In this document: positions 40,911 to 49,348 of the stretch, piece after piece
Numbering within the stretch: position 1 is the first letter of the stretch
How the letters are laid out: every line of letters begins with the position of its first letter
NCBI RefSeq assembly: GCF_000955805.1
Contig: NZ_JYOA01000004.1
Coordinates: forward strand, 300,580 to 364,579
Reading direction: 5' to 3'
DNA from: Pseudomonas sp. 21
Lineage (GTDB): Bacteria > Pseudomonadota > Gammaproteobacteria > Pseudomonadales > Pseudomonadaceae
Length of the DNA: 64,000 bases
Notes under the pieces: model-generated
What the model was told of the DNA's origin: nothing
Database searches by the model: none
Seen by the model: only the letters and a program-made list of their open reading frames with translations
Translations under genes and position numbers: made by a program

Positions 40911-42275
40911 ATGCAACGCCTTCTGAACATGCTCAAGGACCTCGCCATCCTGGTGCGCGCCAACCTCTGGCTGGTGCCGGTGCTGGCCGCGCTGGTCGCT
41001 GCGGTCTTCTACTTCGTCGCCCCGCCACCGCCGATGAGCGCGACCCTGGCCACCGGGGCGCCGGGTGGCGGCTACGCGGTGTTCGGCCAGCGGCTGAAGG
41101 AAGAACTGGCGAAGCAGGGCTTCGACCTGCAGCTGGTGCGCACCGCAGGCTCCAGGGAAAACCTCGGCAAGCTGCTGGACGGCAAGAGTGGCGTGGACCT
41201 GGCGCTGGTGCAGAGCGGCCAGGAGCAACAGCTCGAAGCCAAGCAGCGCGCGCAGCTGCAGACACTGGGCGCCGTGTTCCAGGAGCCGCTGTGGCTGTTC
41301 CAGCGCCGCGAGGCGAAGATCGACCGCCTGGCCGACCTGCTCGCCCTGCGCGTCGCCATCGGTGGCGAAGGCAGCGGCACCGAAGCGGTAACCCAGGCCA
41401 TCCTCAAGGCCAACGAAATCCCCACCGATCCCCTGCCCGCCGGCTGGCAGGCGCACGGCGGCAACGCGGTGGCCAACCAGTTGCTGGCCGGCGAACTGGA
41501 CGCCGCCTTCTTCGTCGGCCCGGCGGAGAACCCGCTGATCCAGCGCCTGGCGGCCAGCCCCGAGCTCAAGCTCACCGGGTTTCGCCGTGCCCACGCCTAC
41601 GAGGCACGGATTCCCTTCCTCAAGCGCGTGGAGGTCAGCGAAGGCCTGCTGAACCTGGTGCAGAATGTGCCGGACCAGGACCTGGCTACCCTGGCGCCGG
41701 TCGCCACCCTGGTGGTCAACGGCGACTTTCACCCGGCACTCACGCCGCTGATCCTCGAAGCCGCTCGCACGGTGATGAAGAGCGGCACCCTGCTCGATGC
41801 GGCCGGTGCCTTCCCCAGCGCCGAGCCGCGTACTCTCACGCTGCAGGAAGACGCCGAGCGCTACTACAAGAGTGGACCGCCGCTTCTGCAGCGCTTCCTG
41901 CCGTTCCGCATCGCCTCGCTGGCGGACCGCTACATCATCCTGCTGATCCCCTTCATCGCCATCCTGATCCCGCTGATGAAATCCATCGGTCCGCTGTACC
42001 GCTGGCGCATCCGCGCACGCATCTACCGCTGGTACCGCTACCTGCGCGAGATCGACCGGCGCCTGGACGAACGCACCGGCAGCGCCGAGCTGAGCACCGA
42101 GATCGAGCGCCTGGAACAGCTGGAGGCCGAGCTGGCCAAGGTCGAAGTGCCGCTGTCGTACTACAACGAGCTGTACGAGCTGCACCTGCACCTGAACTAC
42201 GTGATCCGCCGCCTGCGCCAGTTACGCCGCAACCGGCGCGAGCGTGACGAGGGGCTGGCGCCGACGGCGGACTGA
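40911..42275 (+). CDS. Membrane-anchored TAXI-family solute receptor
   Basis: 454 residues. An N-terminal hydrophobic segment (about 17-37) is followed by a periplasmic binding fold with LATGAPGGGYAVFGQRL, the TAXI glycine-rich ligand loop. A C-terminal helix pair region (ADRYIILLIPFIAILIPLMK, about 341-362) and a basic cytoplasmic tail with a coiled coil follow (RLDERTG...RLEQLEAELAKV). Ordinary TAXI receptors are soluble and work with TRAP permeases; no permease gene is present, and this one is tethered at both ends. It may be a receptor for sensing or signalling. Confidence 0.78.
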   Translation: MQRLLNMLKDLAILVRANLWLVPVLAALVAAVFYFVAPPPPMSATLATGAPGGGYAVFGQRLKEELAKQGFDLQLVRTAGSRENLGKLLDGKSGVDLALVQSGQEQQLEAKQRAQLQTLGAVFQEPLWLFQRREAKIDRLADLLALRVAIGGEGSGTEAVTQAILKANEIPTDPLPAGWQAHGGNAVANQLLAGELDAAFFVGPAENPLIQRLAASPELKLTGFRRAHAYEARIPFLKRVEVSEGLLNLVQNVPDQDLATLAPVATLVVNGDFHPALTPLILEAARTVMKSGTLLDAAGAFPSAEPRTLTLQEDAERYYKSGPPLLQRFLPFRIASLADRYIILLIPFIAILIPLMKSIGPLYRWRIRARIYRWYRYLREIDRRLDERTGSAELSTEIERLEQLEAELAKVEVPLSYYNELYELHLHLNYVIRRLRQLRRNRRERDEGLAPTAD

Positions 42276-42390
42276 TCGGCGTCGCGCATCCCGCCGCCGG
42301 GTCGGGTAAACTCTGGCGTTTTCCAATCCGCCCGCCCCGCCGCCGCTTCGATGCGTGCGGCGCCGCCGGCACTGAACATCCGGGTCCGCC

Positions 42391-43398
42391 ATGCCGATTC
42401 GTCACGCCATCGTCCACCTGATCGACAAGAAGCCCGACGGCAACCCCGCGACGCTGCACGCGCGCGACGCCGAGCTGGGCGACTCCCAGGCCATCGAGAA
42501 CCTGATGGCCGACCTCAACGAGAGCTACAACGCCAAGCCGAACAAGGCCTGGGGACTGTTCCAGGGCGAGTCCGGCGCCTACCCGTTCAGCGGCTGGCTG
42601 AGCGAGTACCTGGACAGCGGCAAGGACTTCGTCGCTTTCTCCAAGCAGGCGGTGGAGCACCTGAAGACGCTGATGGAAGAGTCCAACCTCTCCACCGGCG
42701 GCCACGTGCTGTTCTGCCATTACCAGCAAGGCATGACCGACTACCTGTCCATCGCCCTGCTGCACCACAGCGAAGGCGTGGCGGTGACCGAGTCGCTGGA
42801 AGTGACCCCGTCACGCCACCTGGACCTGGGCCAGCTGCACATGGCCGCGCGGATCAACATTTCCGAGTGGCAGAACAACAAGACGTCCAAGCAGTACATC
42901 TCGTTCATCAAGGGCAAGGGCGGCAAGAAGGTCTCGGACTACTTCCGCGACTTCATTGGTTGCACCGAAGGTGTCGACGGGCCGAGCGAGACCCGCACCC
43001 TGCTCAAGGCCTTCAGCGACTTCGTGGAGAGCGAAGACCTGCCCGAAGAGCAGGCCCGCGAGAAGACCGACGTGCTGGTGGACTACGCCACCAGCCAGGC
43101 CAAGATCGGCGAGCCGATGGCCCTGGACGCGCTCTCCGAGCTGATGGACGACCAGGCGCCGCGCGCCTTCTACGACTACATCCGCAACAAGGACTACGGC
43201 CTGTCGCCGGAGATCCCGGCGGACAAGCGCACCCTCAACCAGTTCCGCCGCTTCACCGGCCGCGCCGAGGGTCTGTCGATCAGCTTCGAGGCGCACCTGC
43301 TGGGCAGCAAGGTGGAGTACGACGAGGCCCGCGACATGCTGATCATCCGCGGCCTGCCGACCCAGTTGCAGGACCAGCTCAAGCGTCGCAAGGACTGA
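42391..43398 (+). CDS. yejK: Nucleoid-associated protein YejK (NdpA)
   Basis: 335 residues, starting [17 protein letters not shown]. The family is spread through gammaproteobacteria and binds the nucleoid. Characteristic blocks are [36 protein letters not shown] and [18 protein letters not shown]. Only one domain is visible and there is no known catalytic motif. Followed by a good terminator. Divergent promoter region contains a TAAACT box at about 42307. Confidence 0.93.
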   Translation: MPIRHAIVHLIDKKPDGNPATLHARDAELGDSQAIENLMADLNESYNAKPNKAWGLFQGESGAYPFSGWLSEYLDSGKDFVAFSKQAVEHLKTLMEESNLSTGGHVLFCHYQQGMTDYLSIALLHHSEGVAVTESLEVTPSRHLDLGQLHMAARINISEWQNNKTSKQYISFIKGKGGKKVSDYFRDFIGCTEGVDGPSETRTLLKAFSDFVESEDLPEEQAREKTDVLVDYATSQAKIGEPMALDALSELMDDQAPRAFYDYIRNKDYGLSPEIPADKRTLNQFRRFTGRAEGLSISFEAHLLGSKVEYDEARDMLIIRGLPTQLQDQLKRRKD

Positions 43399-43411
43399 GG
43401 TCCGCGCTGAC

Positions 43412-43441
43412 AAAAAAGCCCATCCCGCGATGGGCTTTTTT
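43412..43441. terminator. Rho-independent terminator of yejK
   Basis: AAAAAAGCCCA-TCCCGCGA-TGGGCTTTTTT, symmetric with A and T runs, 13 bp after the yejK stop. Can act in both directions. Confidence 0.88.
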
Positions 43442-43461
43442 GTGGGAGGAATGTCCTCCCC

Positions 43462-43573
43462 TGTAGGAGCGGGCCATGCCCGCGCGCCCATCGATCTGCT
43501 GCGGGATCAGCCGAATTACTCCGTAGCCTTTCGCGGACGTTGTCCGCGATCGCGGGCATGGCCCGCTCCTACA
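43462..43573. repeat. REP doublet (type B)
   Basis: tgtaggagcgggccatgcccgcg-type unit at 43462-43484 and its inverse at 43551-43573. A further near-perfect palindrome, TCGCGGAC..GTCCGCGA, stands at 43531-43550 inside. The core differs from the type A units. A partial copy closes the window at 63984. Confidence 0.85.
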
Positions 43574-43601
43574 AAAGGCACGCCGGTGCAGCCCGACCAG
43601 T

Positions 43602-44510
43602 TCAACAGGCCCAGTCGATCTTCATGTCGCGGAAATCCAGCTGGGCGTTGCCGCTGCCGAAGTTGTAGCCGCCCAGGTATTCCTCGAAACCGATGTAGTA
43701 CGCGCTGACGTCCGGCATGCCCTGCACCGGGCGCATGGTGCCGCCGATGTGGTTGGGCTGGTGGCCCTGGCTCCAGGCGTGCTCGCGGTAGTTGTCGCGA
43801 TGGATGTCATCGTTCTCCCAGTAGTAGAACAACTGGTACTCGGTGCCGCCGTACTCGTCGGGCTGGACCCCGGCGTTGGGGTCGCTGGCACGCGGCGTCC
43901 AGCGCAGCAGGTAGCGTGTCTCCAGACCCGGCCTGGGAATGCCGCCGAACAGGCCGAACAGGTAGTCGCCTTCCTTCAGCGTGGTGTCGAAGGTGCTTGC
44001 CGATCCCATCGCCAGCCACTGCGGCGCGGCCGTCTGCGCCAGCAGCGGATTGCCCGTGGGCAATTGCGGTGGCTGGCAGACTGCACCGTTGAATTCCGCT
44101 TCAGTCAGCAGGATCACCGCGTAGGCGCCGCCGAGAATGTCTTCCATGCGGTGCAGGCGCGGGTGGCTGGCGCCGCCGGCCTGCCAGAAAGGCAGCAGAT
44201 TCGGATCGGTCGGTGGCTGCTCGCCCGGCGAAACGACTTGCTCGGCGATACCGTCAACACTGTTCGGGCCGCCGTCGTTCTGGTCAGGCGAAAGCGAGAA
44301 GAAACTCAGCGCGACGATCTCCGGCCCGTGCACCCGATAGTCCTCGGGCAGGCGCAGCGTGAAGCCGTGCATCAGCGGGTAGCCGGTATCCGGGTCCAGC
44401 GGCCATTGCTCGGGCGCGATGCCCGGCGGCAGGCCGAAGCACCAGCCCTGGAGCGTCTCTCCGGCGGCGGGCGTGGAGTGTTTCAGCAACTCGATATCGT
44501 AGGCGTGCAT
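43602..44510 (-). CDS. Protein of unknown function
   Basis: 302 residues, no signal peptide, no membrane segment, and a C-terminal Cys. Rich in Trp, Tyr, Gly and Pro. Conspicuous stretches are LPPGIAPEQWPLDPDTGYPLMHGF, EGDYLFGLFGGIPRPG and YYWENDDIHRDNYREHAW. No known family was recognised; the last segment looks ligand- or metal-binding (His/Asp/Glu). The ATG at 44510 has GAAGGG upstream; the frame opens 25 codons earlier. It stands between the type B REP and the divergent DUF4344 gene. Confidence 0.7.
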   Translation of the reverse strand: MHAYDIELLKHSTPAAGETLQGWCFGLPPGIAPEQWPLDPDTGYPLMHGFTLRLPEDYRVHGPEIVALSFFSLSPDQNDGGPNSVDGIAEQVVSPGEQPPTDPNLLPFWQAGGASHPRLHRMEDILGGAYAVILLTEAEFNGAVCQPPQLPTGNPLLAQTAAPQWLAMGSASTFDTTLKEGDYLFGLFGGIPRPGLETRYLLRWTPRASDPNAGVQPDEYGGTEYQLFYYWENDDIHRDNYREHAWSQGHQPNHIGGTMRPVQGMPDVSAYYIGFEEYLGGYNFGSGNAQLDFRDMKIDWAC

Positions 44511-44667
44511 GCGCGGGGTCCCTTCTCGTGCAATGAGGGATGGACGATAGACGCCCGCGCCAGACGCCTCAAGCGACCCGCGCACAGACTTCCGACAAAG
44601 CGCTACGCAGCCCGCGCGGTGCGGCTGCTAGAGTCAAGTCAGGCGCCTCTCGCTCGCGGTGGCCGCC

Positions 44668-45594
44668 ATGTCCGCCCTGCATGCTCTCCCTGTCGCTGCG
44701 TCTCCGCTCTCCGGGCTGCCCCGGCTGCACTGCTCATGCTTCGCACTGCTGTTGCTGCTCTGCACCCGCCTCCTTTTCGCCGACCCCACGCCGCAGCCAC
44801 TGACGCCGAACGTCGCGCGCTTCGTGCTGGCCAACGCCGAATTCAGTGTGATGCACGAGATGGGACACGTGCTGATCGCCGAGTACGACCTGCCGGTGCT
44901 CGGGCGCGAGGAAGATGCGGCGGACCAGCTCGGCTTCATCCTGCTGTTCCGCCTCTACGCCAGGTTGCCGCGCGACGAGGTGGACGCGCGCCTGCTGGAC
45001 ATCGCCGACTACTGGCGGCTGGAGTGGCAGACGCCCAAGCCTCCGCCGGACCAGGTGCTGGCGTGGGACAGCCACCCGCTGGACGAGCAGCGCTACTACA
45101 ACATCGCCTGCCTGCTCTACGGCAGCGACATGGCGCGGCTGGACTGGTTGCCGCCGCTCACTGGCCTGCCCTATGAGCGAGCGGTCTACTGCGACCAGGA
45201 ATTCCAACAGGCGAGCAAGGCCTTCGAATGGATCAGGCACACCCGGCGTACGTCGTCGATCCAGCACCACACGGCCTGGCGCCTGACCTGGGACACGCCT
45301 TCGATGAACCCCGAGCAAGCCGGCCCGCTGATCGCACTGCTGCGCGACGGCGACCACCTGCAGCTGATGGTCAACGAGGTCTTCCGCCTGTTCCACCCGC
45401 CGCGCCCGCTGAACCTGCGGCTGGTCAGCTGCGGCGCACCGGACGCCTGGTACAACAGCAACAGCGGGGAAATGGCGCTCTGCTACGAGCGCCTGCAACA
45501 CTTCCGCGAGATGGCCGAGAACCTGCCGCGCCTGCGTACGCCGGTCACGCGGCAGTGCCCCGGCCCGGCCGGGCTCAGGCCGGGCGGATGCTGA
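44668..45594 (+). CDS. Secreted DUF4344-type metallopeptidase
   Basis: 308 residues. After a hydrophobic leader (LHCSCFALLLLLCTRLLFA) the mature protein shows HEMGH, an HExxH zinc site (VMHEMGHVLIAEYDLPVLGREEDAADQ), with an E-E-D-A-A-D downstream that could supply the third ligand. This layout is that of DUF4344 proteins. Six or more cysteines. The start may be GTG at 44659 or ATG at 44668; neither has a clear ribosome site. Its end overlaps the convergent GST gene by 20 bp. Confidence 0.82.
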   Translation: MSALHALPVAASPLSGLPRLHCSCFALLLLLCTRLLFADPTPQPLTPNVARFVLANAEFSVMHEMGHVLIAEYDLPVLGREEDAADQLGFILLFRLYARLPRDEVDARLLDIADYWRLEWQTPKPPPDQVLAWDSHPLDEQRYYNIACLLYGSDMARLDWLPPLTGLPYERAVYCDQEFQQASKAFEWIRHTRRTSSIQHHTAWRLTWDTPSMNPEQAGPLIALLRDGDHLQLMVNEVFRLFHPPRPLNLRLVSCGAPDAWYNSNSGEMALCYERLQHFREMAENLPRLRTPVTRQCPGPAGLRPGGC

Positions 45595-46510
45595 AGCCGA
45601 TACGCGGGAAGTGCACGTGGACGGTGCCGGCGCGCGAGTCTTCGCGGCGCAGGACCAGGCTCTCCAGCCCGGCGTGCAGCAACTCGCCTTCCACCGGGTC
45701 GCAACCGTAATCGGTGGCGGCAATCACCACGCGCTGGCCAGCCTTGAAGCCGTTGGGATCGACGAAGGTTTCCTCCGGCAGCGCAGCCGGCTGGCTATCG
45801 CGGGCCACGGCGATGGCTTCCTCGGCACTCAATTCGCTGGCGGCACCGTGGCCGAAGCCCAGCACGCGGCCGAGCCAGGCGGCGACCGACGGGTAATCCT
45901 CCACCAGCGGTGCGGTGACCGGCGTGGCCTTGAGGAACCACAGGCAGTGCGCCAGGGAGAAATCGGCGATGGACGGCTCGCCGAACAGGAAGTCGCCTTC
46001 CTCACGGGCCAGTTGCTCCTCGACGCGCGCCATGAAGGCCGGCCATTGGTGCTTGGCCTGCTCGGCCGGCAGCTTGCTGGCGGTGCCGCCGCTGAACAGC
46101 TGGCTACGGTCGGCGACGAAGGCCTGGAGGAACTGCGGCGGCAACTTGCCAAAGCGCATGGCAATGGATTCGGGCTGGAATACCAGGCTGACGGCGTGCT
46201 GGAAGATCACCGAGTCGGCCCACAGGGCAAAGCTCGCCGAGGTGAACTCGTGGCCTTCGGGGAACAGCGCGGGCACGGCCTTTTCCTGCTCCAGGCGGCG
46301 GGCGATCAGCGCGGTGTCGCAGTAGATGTCGGCGCCGACCTGCAGCACCGGGGTCTTGCGGTAGCCACCGGTGAGGGCCATGAGGTCCGGCTTGGGCATC
46401 AACGGCGGGATGGTCACCGAACGCCAGGACAGCTGCTTGAAGCCCAGCATCAGACGCGCCTTTTCGGCGAAGGGCGAAGTCGGGTAGTGGTGCAGGATCA
46501 GCTCGGACAT
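45575..46510 (-). CDS. Glutathione S-transferase-like protein with extra C-terminal domain
   Basis: 311 residues. Residues 1-80 are a GST N-terminal thioredoxin fold (LILHHYPTSPFAEKARLMLG; SNAIL-type GADIYCDTALIARRL binding loop), followed by the all-alpha GST C-domain to about residue 215. The last 85 residues form a beta-rich module (GQRVVIAATDYGCDPVEGELLHAG), unusual for a GST. Ser/Tyr near residues 8-13 could serve as catalytic residue. Overlaps the convergent DUF4344 gene at its 3' end. Substrate unknown. Confidence 0.85.
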   Translation of the reverse strand: MSELILHHYPTSPFAEKARLMLGFKQLSWRSVTIPPLMPKPDLMALTGGYRKTPVLQVGADIYCDTALIARRLEQEKAVPALFPEGHEFTSASFALWADSVIFQHAVSLVFQPESIAMRFGKLPPQFLQAFVADRSQLFSGGTASKLPAEQAKHQWPAFMARVEEQLAREEGDFLFGEPSIADFSLAHCLWFLKATPVTAPLVEDYPSVAAWLGRVLGFGHGAASELSAEEAIAVARDSQPAALPEETFVDPNGFKAGQRVVIAATDYGCDPVEGELLHAGLESLVLRREDSRAGTVHVHFPRIGFSIRPA

Positions 46511-46573
46511 GGGGGGCTCCAGCGGCCGGAAGGTGGTCCGGCAGCTTAACCCTTGCGTCGAGCCAGTCCTACC

Positions 46574-46879
46574 TCATCCCTCGGATGGGACGACATCCAC
46601 GGCGCTGATGGTGAAGGGATTGGCCAGCACCAGGCGTTCCTTGGCCTTCTTGGTCAACGCCTTGATCGCGCGCTCGCGGCGCAGGGCGTCGCCCTTGCCG
46701 GGGCAGGCCTCGACATACACCAGCGCCTGGGCCGGGCTGGAATGGAAGAAGCGCGCGCCCTTGCCGGTGCGATGGGTTTCGAAGCGCCGTTGCGCGTCGT
46801 CGCTGATGCCGCAGTACAGCGCGCCGTTCTCGGCGCGCACCAGATAGACGAACCAGGGTTTGGGCTCGGCGACGGTCAC
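46574..46879 (-). CDS. GIY-YIG nuclease-superfamily protein
   Basis: 101 residues. The GIY-YIG core is present: [18 protein letters not shown], with YVL/GIT-type motif, then the conserved Arg in [14 protein letters not shown] and Glu/Lys in [13 protein letters not shown]. These single-domain UPF0213-type proteins are usually of unknown function. The start is taken as GTG at 46879: it forms a GTGA overlap with the stop of the upstream GST gene, and the longer frame runs through that gene. Translational coupling is likely. Confidence 0.88.
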   Translation of the reverse strand: MTVAEPKPWFVYLVRAENGALYCGISDDAQRRFETHRTGKGARFFHSSPAQALVYVEACPGKGDALRRERAIKALTKKAKERLVLANPFTISAVDVVPSEG

Positions 46880-47577
46880 GAAGCCCAGACCCGCGCCTGC
46901 ATGCGGTCGCAGTAGGCGACCAGGCGCTCGTAGCTGCGCGCCATGTCGTTGAGCGGGGTTTCCAGGGTGCTGAGGATCAGGTTGGCCAGCACGCCATAGG
47001 TCGCCGCATCGGCGCTGCAGGGCTGGGCGCCACCGAAGTACGGCAGGTCGCCGAGCATGCCGTCCAGGGCTTCGAGGTCGTCGCGGGCGAAGCCCAGCAG
47101 TTCCTCGCGGCTGTGGCGCAGCAGGCCGCGGCCCTTGAGGTCGCCGCGAATCTTGCGTTGCAGCATCGCGCCCACTACCGGCCGCACCGGCGCGGGCACG
47201 CCGCGCAGCATCACATCCTTCACCTGGCGGAAGCCCTGCTCGTCGAGCCAGCGGAAGTACACCAGCAGCGGCACCAGGTGCTCGTCGCACAGGCGGGTGA
47301 TCGACACCGCCCAACCACGGCCACGGGCGTCGAGGCCGGCATCAAGGTCGAATTCGTAGTACTGCTGCAGCGTGCGCATGATGATCGCCGTATCGGCGAT
47401 GGCCTTGCCGTCCAGCGTAATGAACGGCAGCTTGCCCTTGGGCCCCTTGCGTGGATCCATCACAGGCTTGACCTGGTACTCCAGCCCGGCAAGGCGCAGG
47501 AAGGTCTCCAGCTTCAGGCAGAAGGGGCTGACGTTGGGTACGTTGAAGGCGGGCGGGAACTGGAAAAGTGTGATCAT
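46876..47577 (-). CDS. Glutathione S-transferase, metaxin/Fax-like
   Basis: 233 residues. N-terminal thioredoxin-like fold [27 protein letters not shown] has a Cys in the SPFC position, then [15 protein letters not shown] (cis-Pro and glutathione loop). The alpha-helical C-domain carries [16 protein letters not shown]. This matches the failed-axon-connections/metaxin-like bacterial GST clade. Coupled with the GIY-YIG gene at its stop. Confidence 0.85.
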   Translation of the reverse strand: MITLFQFPPAFNVPNVSPFCLKLETFLRLAGLEYQVKPVMDPRKGPKGKLPFITLDGKAIADTAIIMRTLQQYYEFDLDAGLDARGRGWAVSITRLCDEHLVPLLVYFRWLDEQGFRQVKDVMLRGVPAPVRPVVGAMLQRKIRGDLKGRGLLRHSREELLGFARDDLEALDGMLGDLPYFGGAQPCSADAATYGVLANLILSTLETPLNDMARSYERLVAYCDRMQARVWAS

Positions 47578-47650
47578 GGCGGCGTCCGGCTCTCAGTCGC
47601 CTGTCATTTAAGCCTATCCCGCCGCCACGGGCGAGCCCGAAAGCCCGCGA

Positions 47651-48133
47651 TCAGGCCTTCCCCACCCGTTGTGCGCGGTACGCCGCGAGACCTTTGGCGG
47701 CCTGTGCACGGATCGCACCCTGCACCGGCGGCGCCCAGCCCAGCAGGGCGCCCTTGGCGCCGAGGGCCTGGCGCGACCACTTCCACAGGTCGAAGCTGTC
47801 CACGTGCTGACAGATCAGTCCGTCGCGGAAATGGAAATGTGCCTGGATGTTATTGATCACTTTCCGACCCGTCTGGGTGAAGGTGTAGGACGCCACCCAG
47901 CGTGCAGAACCGCGGGTCTCGTCGGCCTCGACCCCTTCGTAGGTCAGCGAGAAATCCTGGGCGCGGGCGGTGAGCATGCGCCACATGTCGCCGGCCTCGG
48001 AGCCGCGCAGGTCGGTGAAGACCGGGTCGCTGAACTGCACGTCGGCGCTGTAGCAGGCCGCCATGGCCTCGCCGTCGCGGCGCTGGAAGGCCTGGTAGAA
48101 ACGTTCGATCAACTGGGCGTTGGGGTGGGCCAT
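47651..48133 (-). CDS. NTF2/SnoaL-like domain protein
   Basis: 160 residues. Typical cone-fold sequence: AQLIERFYQAFQRRDGEAMAACYSADVQFSDPVFTDLRG and HFHFRDGLICQHVDSFDLWKWSRQALG. Substrate and reaction are not known; the fold serves isomerases, cyclases and binding proteins. The ATG at 48133 (MAHPNAQ) is the family start; the long upstream frame crosses the regulatory region. Divergent from the GlxA-type regulator, which may control it. Confidence 0.8.
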   Translation of the reverse strand: MAHPNAQLIERFYQAFQRRDGEAMAACYSADVQFSDPVFTDLRGSEAGDMWRMLTARAQDFSLTYEGVEADETRGSARWVASYTFTQTGRKVINNIQAHFHFRDGLICQHVDSFDLWKWSRQALGAKGALLGWAPPVQGAIRAQAAKGLAAYRAQRVGKA

Positions 48134-48199
48134 GGCGGGGCTCGTGTCGGGGAGGAAGGTCGCAGTATCGGGGCTGGATCGACTGGACACGATTGGCAA

Positions 48200-48262
48200 T
48201 ATCGACAACATTATGATCAATAGCGACATCCGTATCGCCAGAACAGAAGACTTGTATCGACA
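48200..48262. promoter_or_regulatory. Direct repeats upstream of the GlxA regulator, candidate AraC-family operator
   Basis: TATCGACA at 48200-48207, TAGCGACA at 48221-48228, TATCGCCA at 48233-48240 and TATCGACA at 48255-48262. The first pair is 21 bp apart and the second 22 bp apart, two helical turns, as expected for AraC-type direct repeats. They sit in the 146-bp gap between the divergent NTF2-like gene and the regulator. Confidence 0.6.
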
Positions 48263-48279
48263 GAGCAAAGCGAGACGCC

Positions 48280-49236
48280 ATGTTCAGGATAGCCCTGTTC
48301 GTCTGCCCGCAAACCCTGTGTTCCAGCCTTGGCCTGGCCATGGACAGTTTCCACCTCGCCAACCGCCTGGCCGGCGAGCGACGCTTCGAGGTGCTGCGGG
48401 TCAGCGCCGACGGCTCGGCGGTGGCGTTGCCCTTCGGCCGCGTTGAAGTGGAAGGCGGGCTCGACCTCGCCGCGCGCTGCGATCTGCTGCTGATTCCCGC
48501 CACCGGCGCGGATATCGACACCACCTTCGCTGCCAATCAGCCGCTGCTCGTCTGGTTGCGCGACGCCCCCGCCAACGTGCAGCTGGGCAGTCTGTGCAGC
48601 AGCGCCTTCCTGCTGGCCGAAGCCGGCGTTCTCGACGACCGCCGCGCCACCACGCACTGGGCGCTGGAAGCGGCTTTCCGCGAACGTTATCCCCAGGTGC
48701 GGCTGGACATCGACGCCCTGTGCACCGACGACCGCGGCCGGCTCTGCTCCGGCGGCGCGCAAGCCGGGCTGGACCTGTGCCTGTACCTGATCGAGCGCCA
48801 TGCCGGCGCGGCACTGGCGCGCCGCGCAGCGGCGACCCTGGTGTTCGAGCACGGGCGCGGCCGCCAAAGGCGCTTTACCCCGCTGCTGCCCGACCCGCTG
48901 CCCGCTGGCTCGCCACTGGAGCCATTGCTGGCCTGGCTGGAGGACAACTATGCGCAGCCCTTCGACCTCGCCAGCCTGGCGCAGCGCGTGCACTGCTCCA
49001 CGCGCACGCTGTTGCGGCGCTTCCGCGAGCAGGTAGGGATGTCGCCGAACGATTACGTGCAGCGCCTGCGCATCGCTTCTGCGCAGGAAGCACTGGGTGA
49101 TCCGGGGCGCTCACTGGAGCGCATCGCCAGCGATGTCGGCTATGCCGACCGGGCGAGCTTCGCGCGCTTGTTCAAGCAGGTGTGCGGGGAAACGCCGGGG
49201 GCTTTCCGCCAGAGGCTGATGGGGCGGCAGGCGTAG
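48280..49236 (+). CDS. GlxA-family transcriptional regulator (DJ-1/PfpI + AraC HTH)
   Basis: 318 residues. Residues 1-190 are a DJ-1/PfpI-like amidotransferase fold with Cys in LGSLCSSAFLLAEAG. Residues about 220-312 are an AraC/XylS HTH pair (FDLASLAQRVHCSTRTLLRRFREQVGMSPNDYVQRLR; ERIASDVGYADRASFARLFK). Relatives regulate catabolism of amines, amino acids or choline derivatives. The ATG at 48280 is the first plausible start. A REP doublet follows. Confidence 0.9.
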   Translation: MFRIALFVCPQTLCSSLGLAMDSFHLANRLAGERRFEVLRVSADGSAVALPFGRVEVEGGLDLAARCDLLLIPATGADIDTTFAANQPLLVWLRDAPANVQLGSLCSSAFLLAEAGVLDDRRATTHWALEAAFRERYPQVRLDIDALCTDDRGRLCSGGAQAGLDLCLYLIERHAGAALARRAAATLVFEHGRGRQRRFTPLLPDPLPAGSPLEPLLAWLEDNYAQPFDLASLAQRVHCSTRTLLRRFREQVGMSPNDYVQRLRIASAQEALGDPGRSLERIASDVGYADRASFARLFKQVCGETPGAFRQRLMGRQA

Positions 49237-49258
49237 GACTTGCCTGAGCTGCAGGTGC

Positions 49259-49339
49259 TGTAGGAGCGGGCTTGCTCGCGAACCCGCCTGACGCCGTGGC
49301 AATCGACGAAATCCGTTCGCGAGCAAGCTCGCTCCTACG
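49259..49339. repeat. REP doublet (type A)
   Basis: Unit tgtaggagcgggcttgctcg at 49259-49283 and its inverse ending at 49338, 31 bp apart, between the regulator and pcs. Confidence 0.88.
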
Positions 49340-49348
49340 AAAGGAAAC

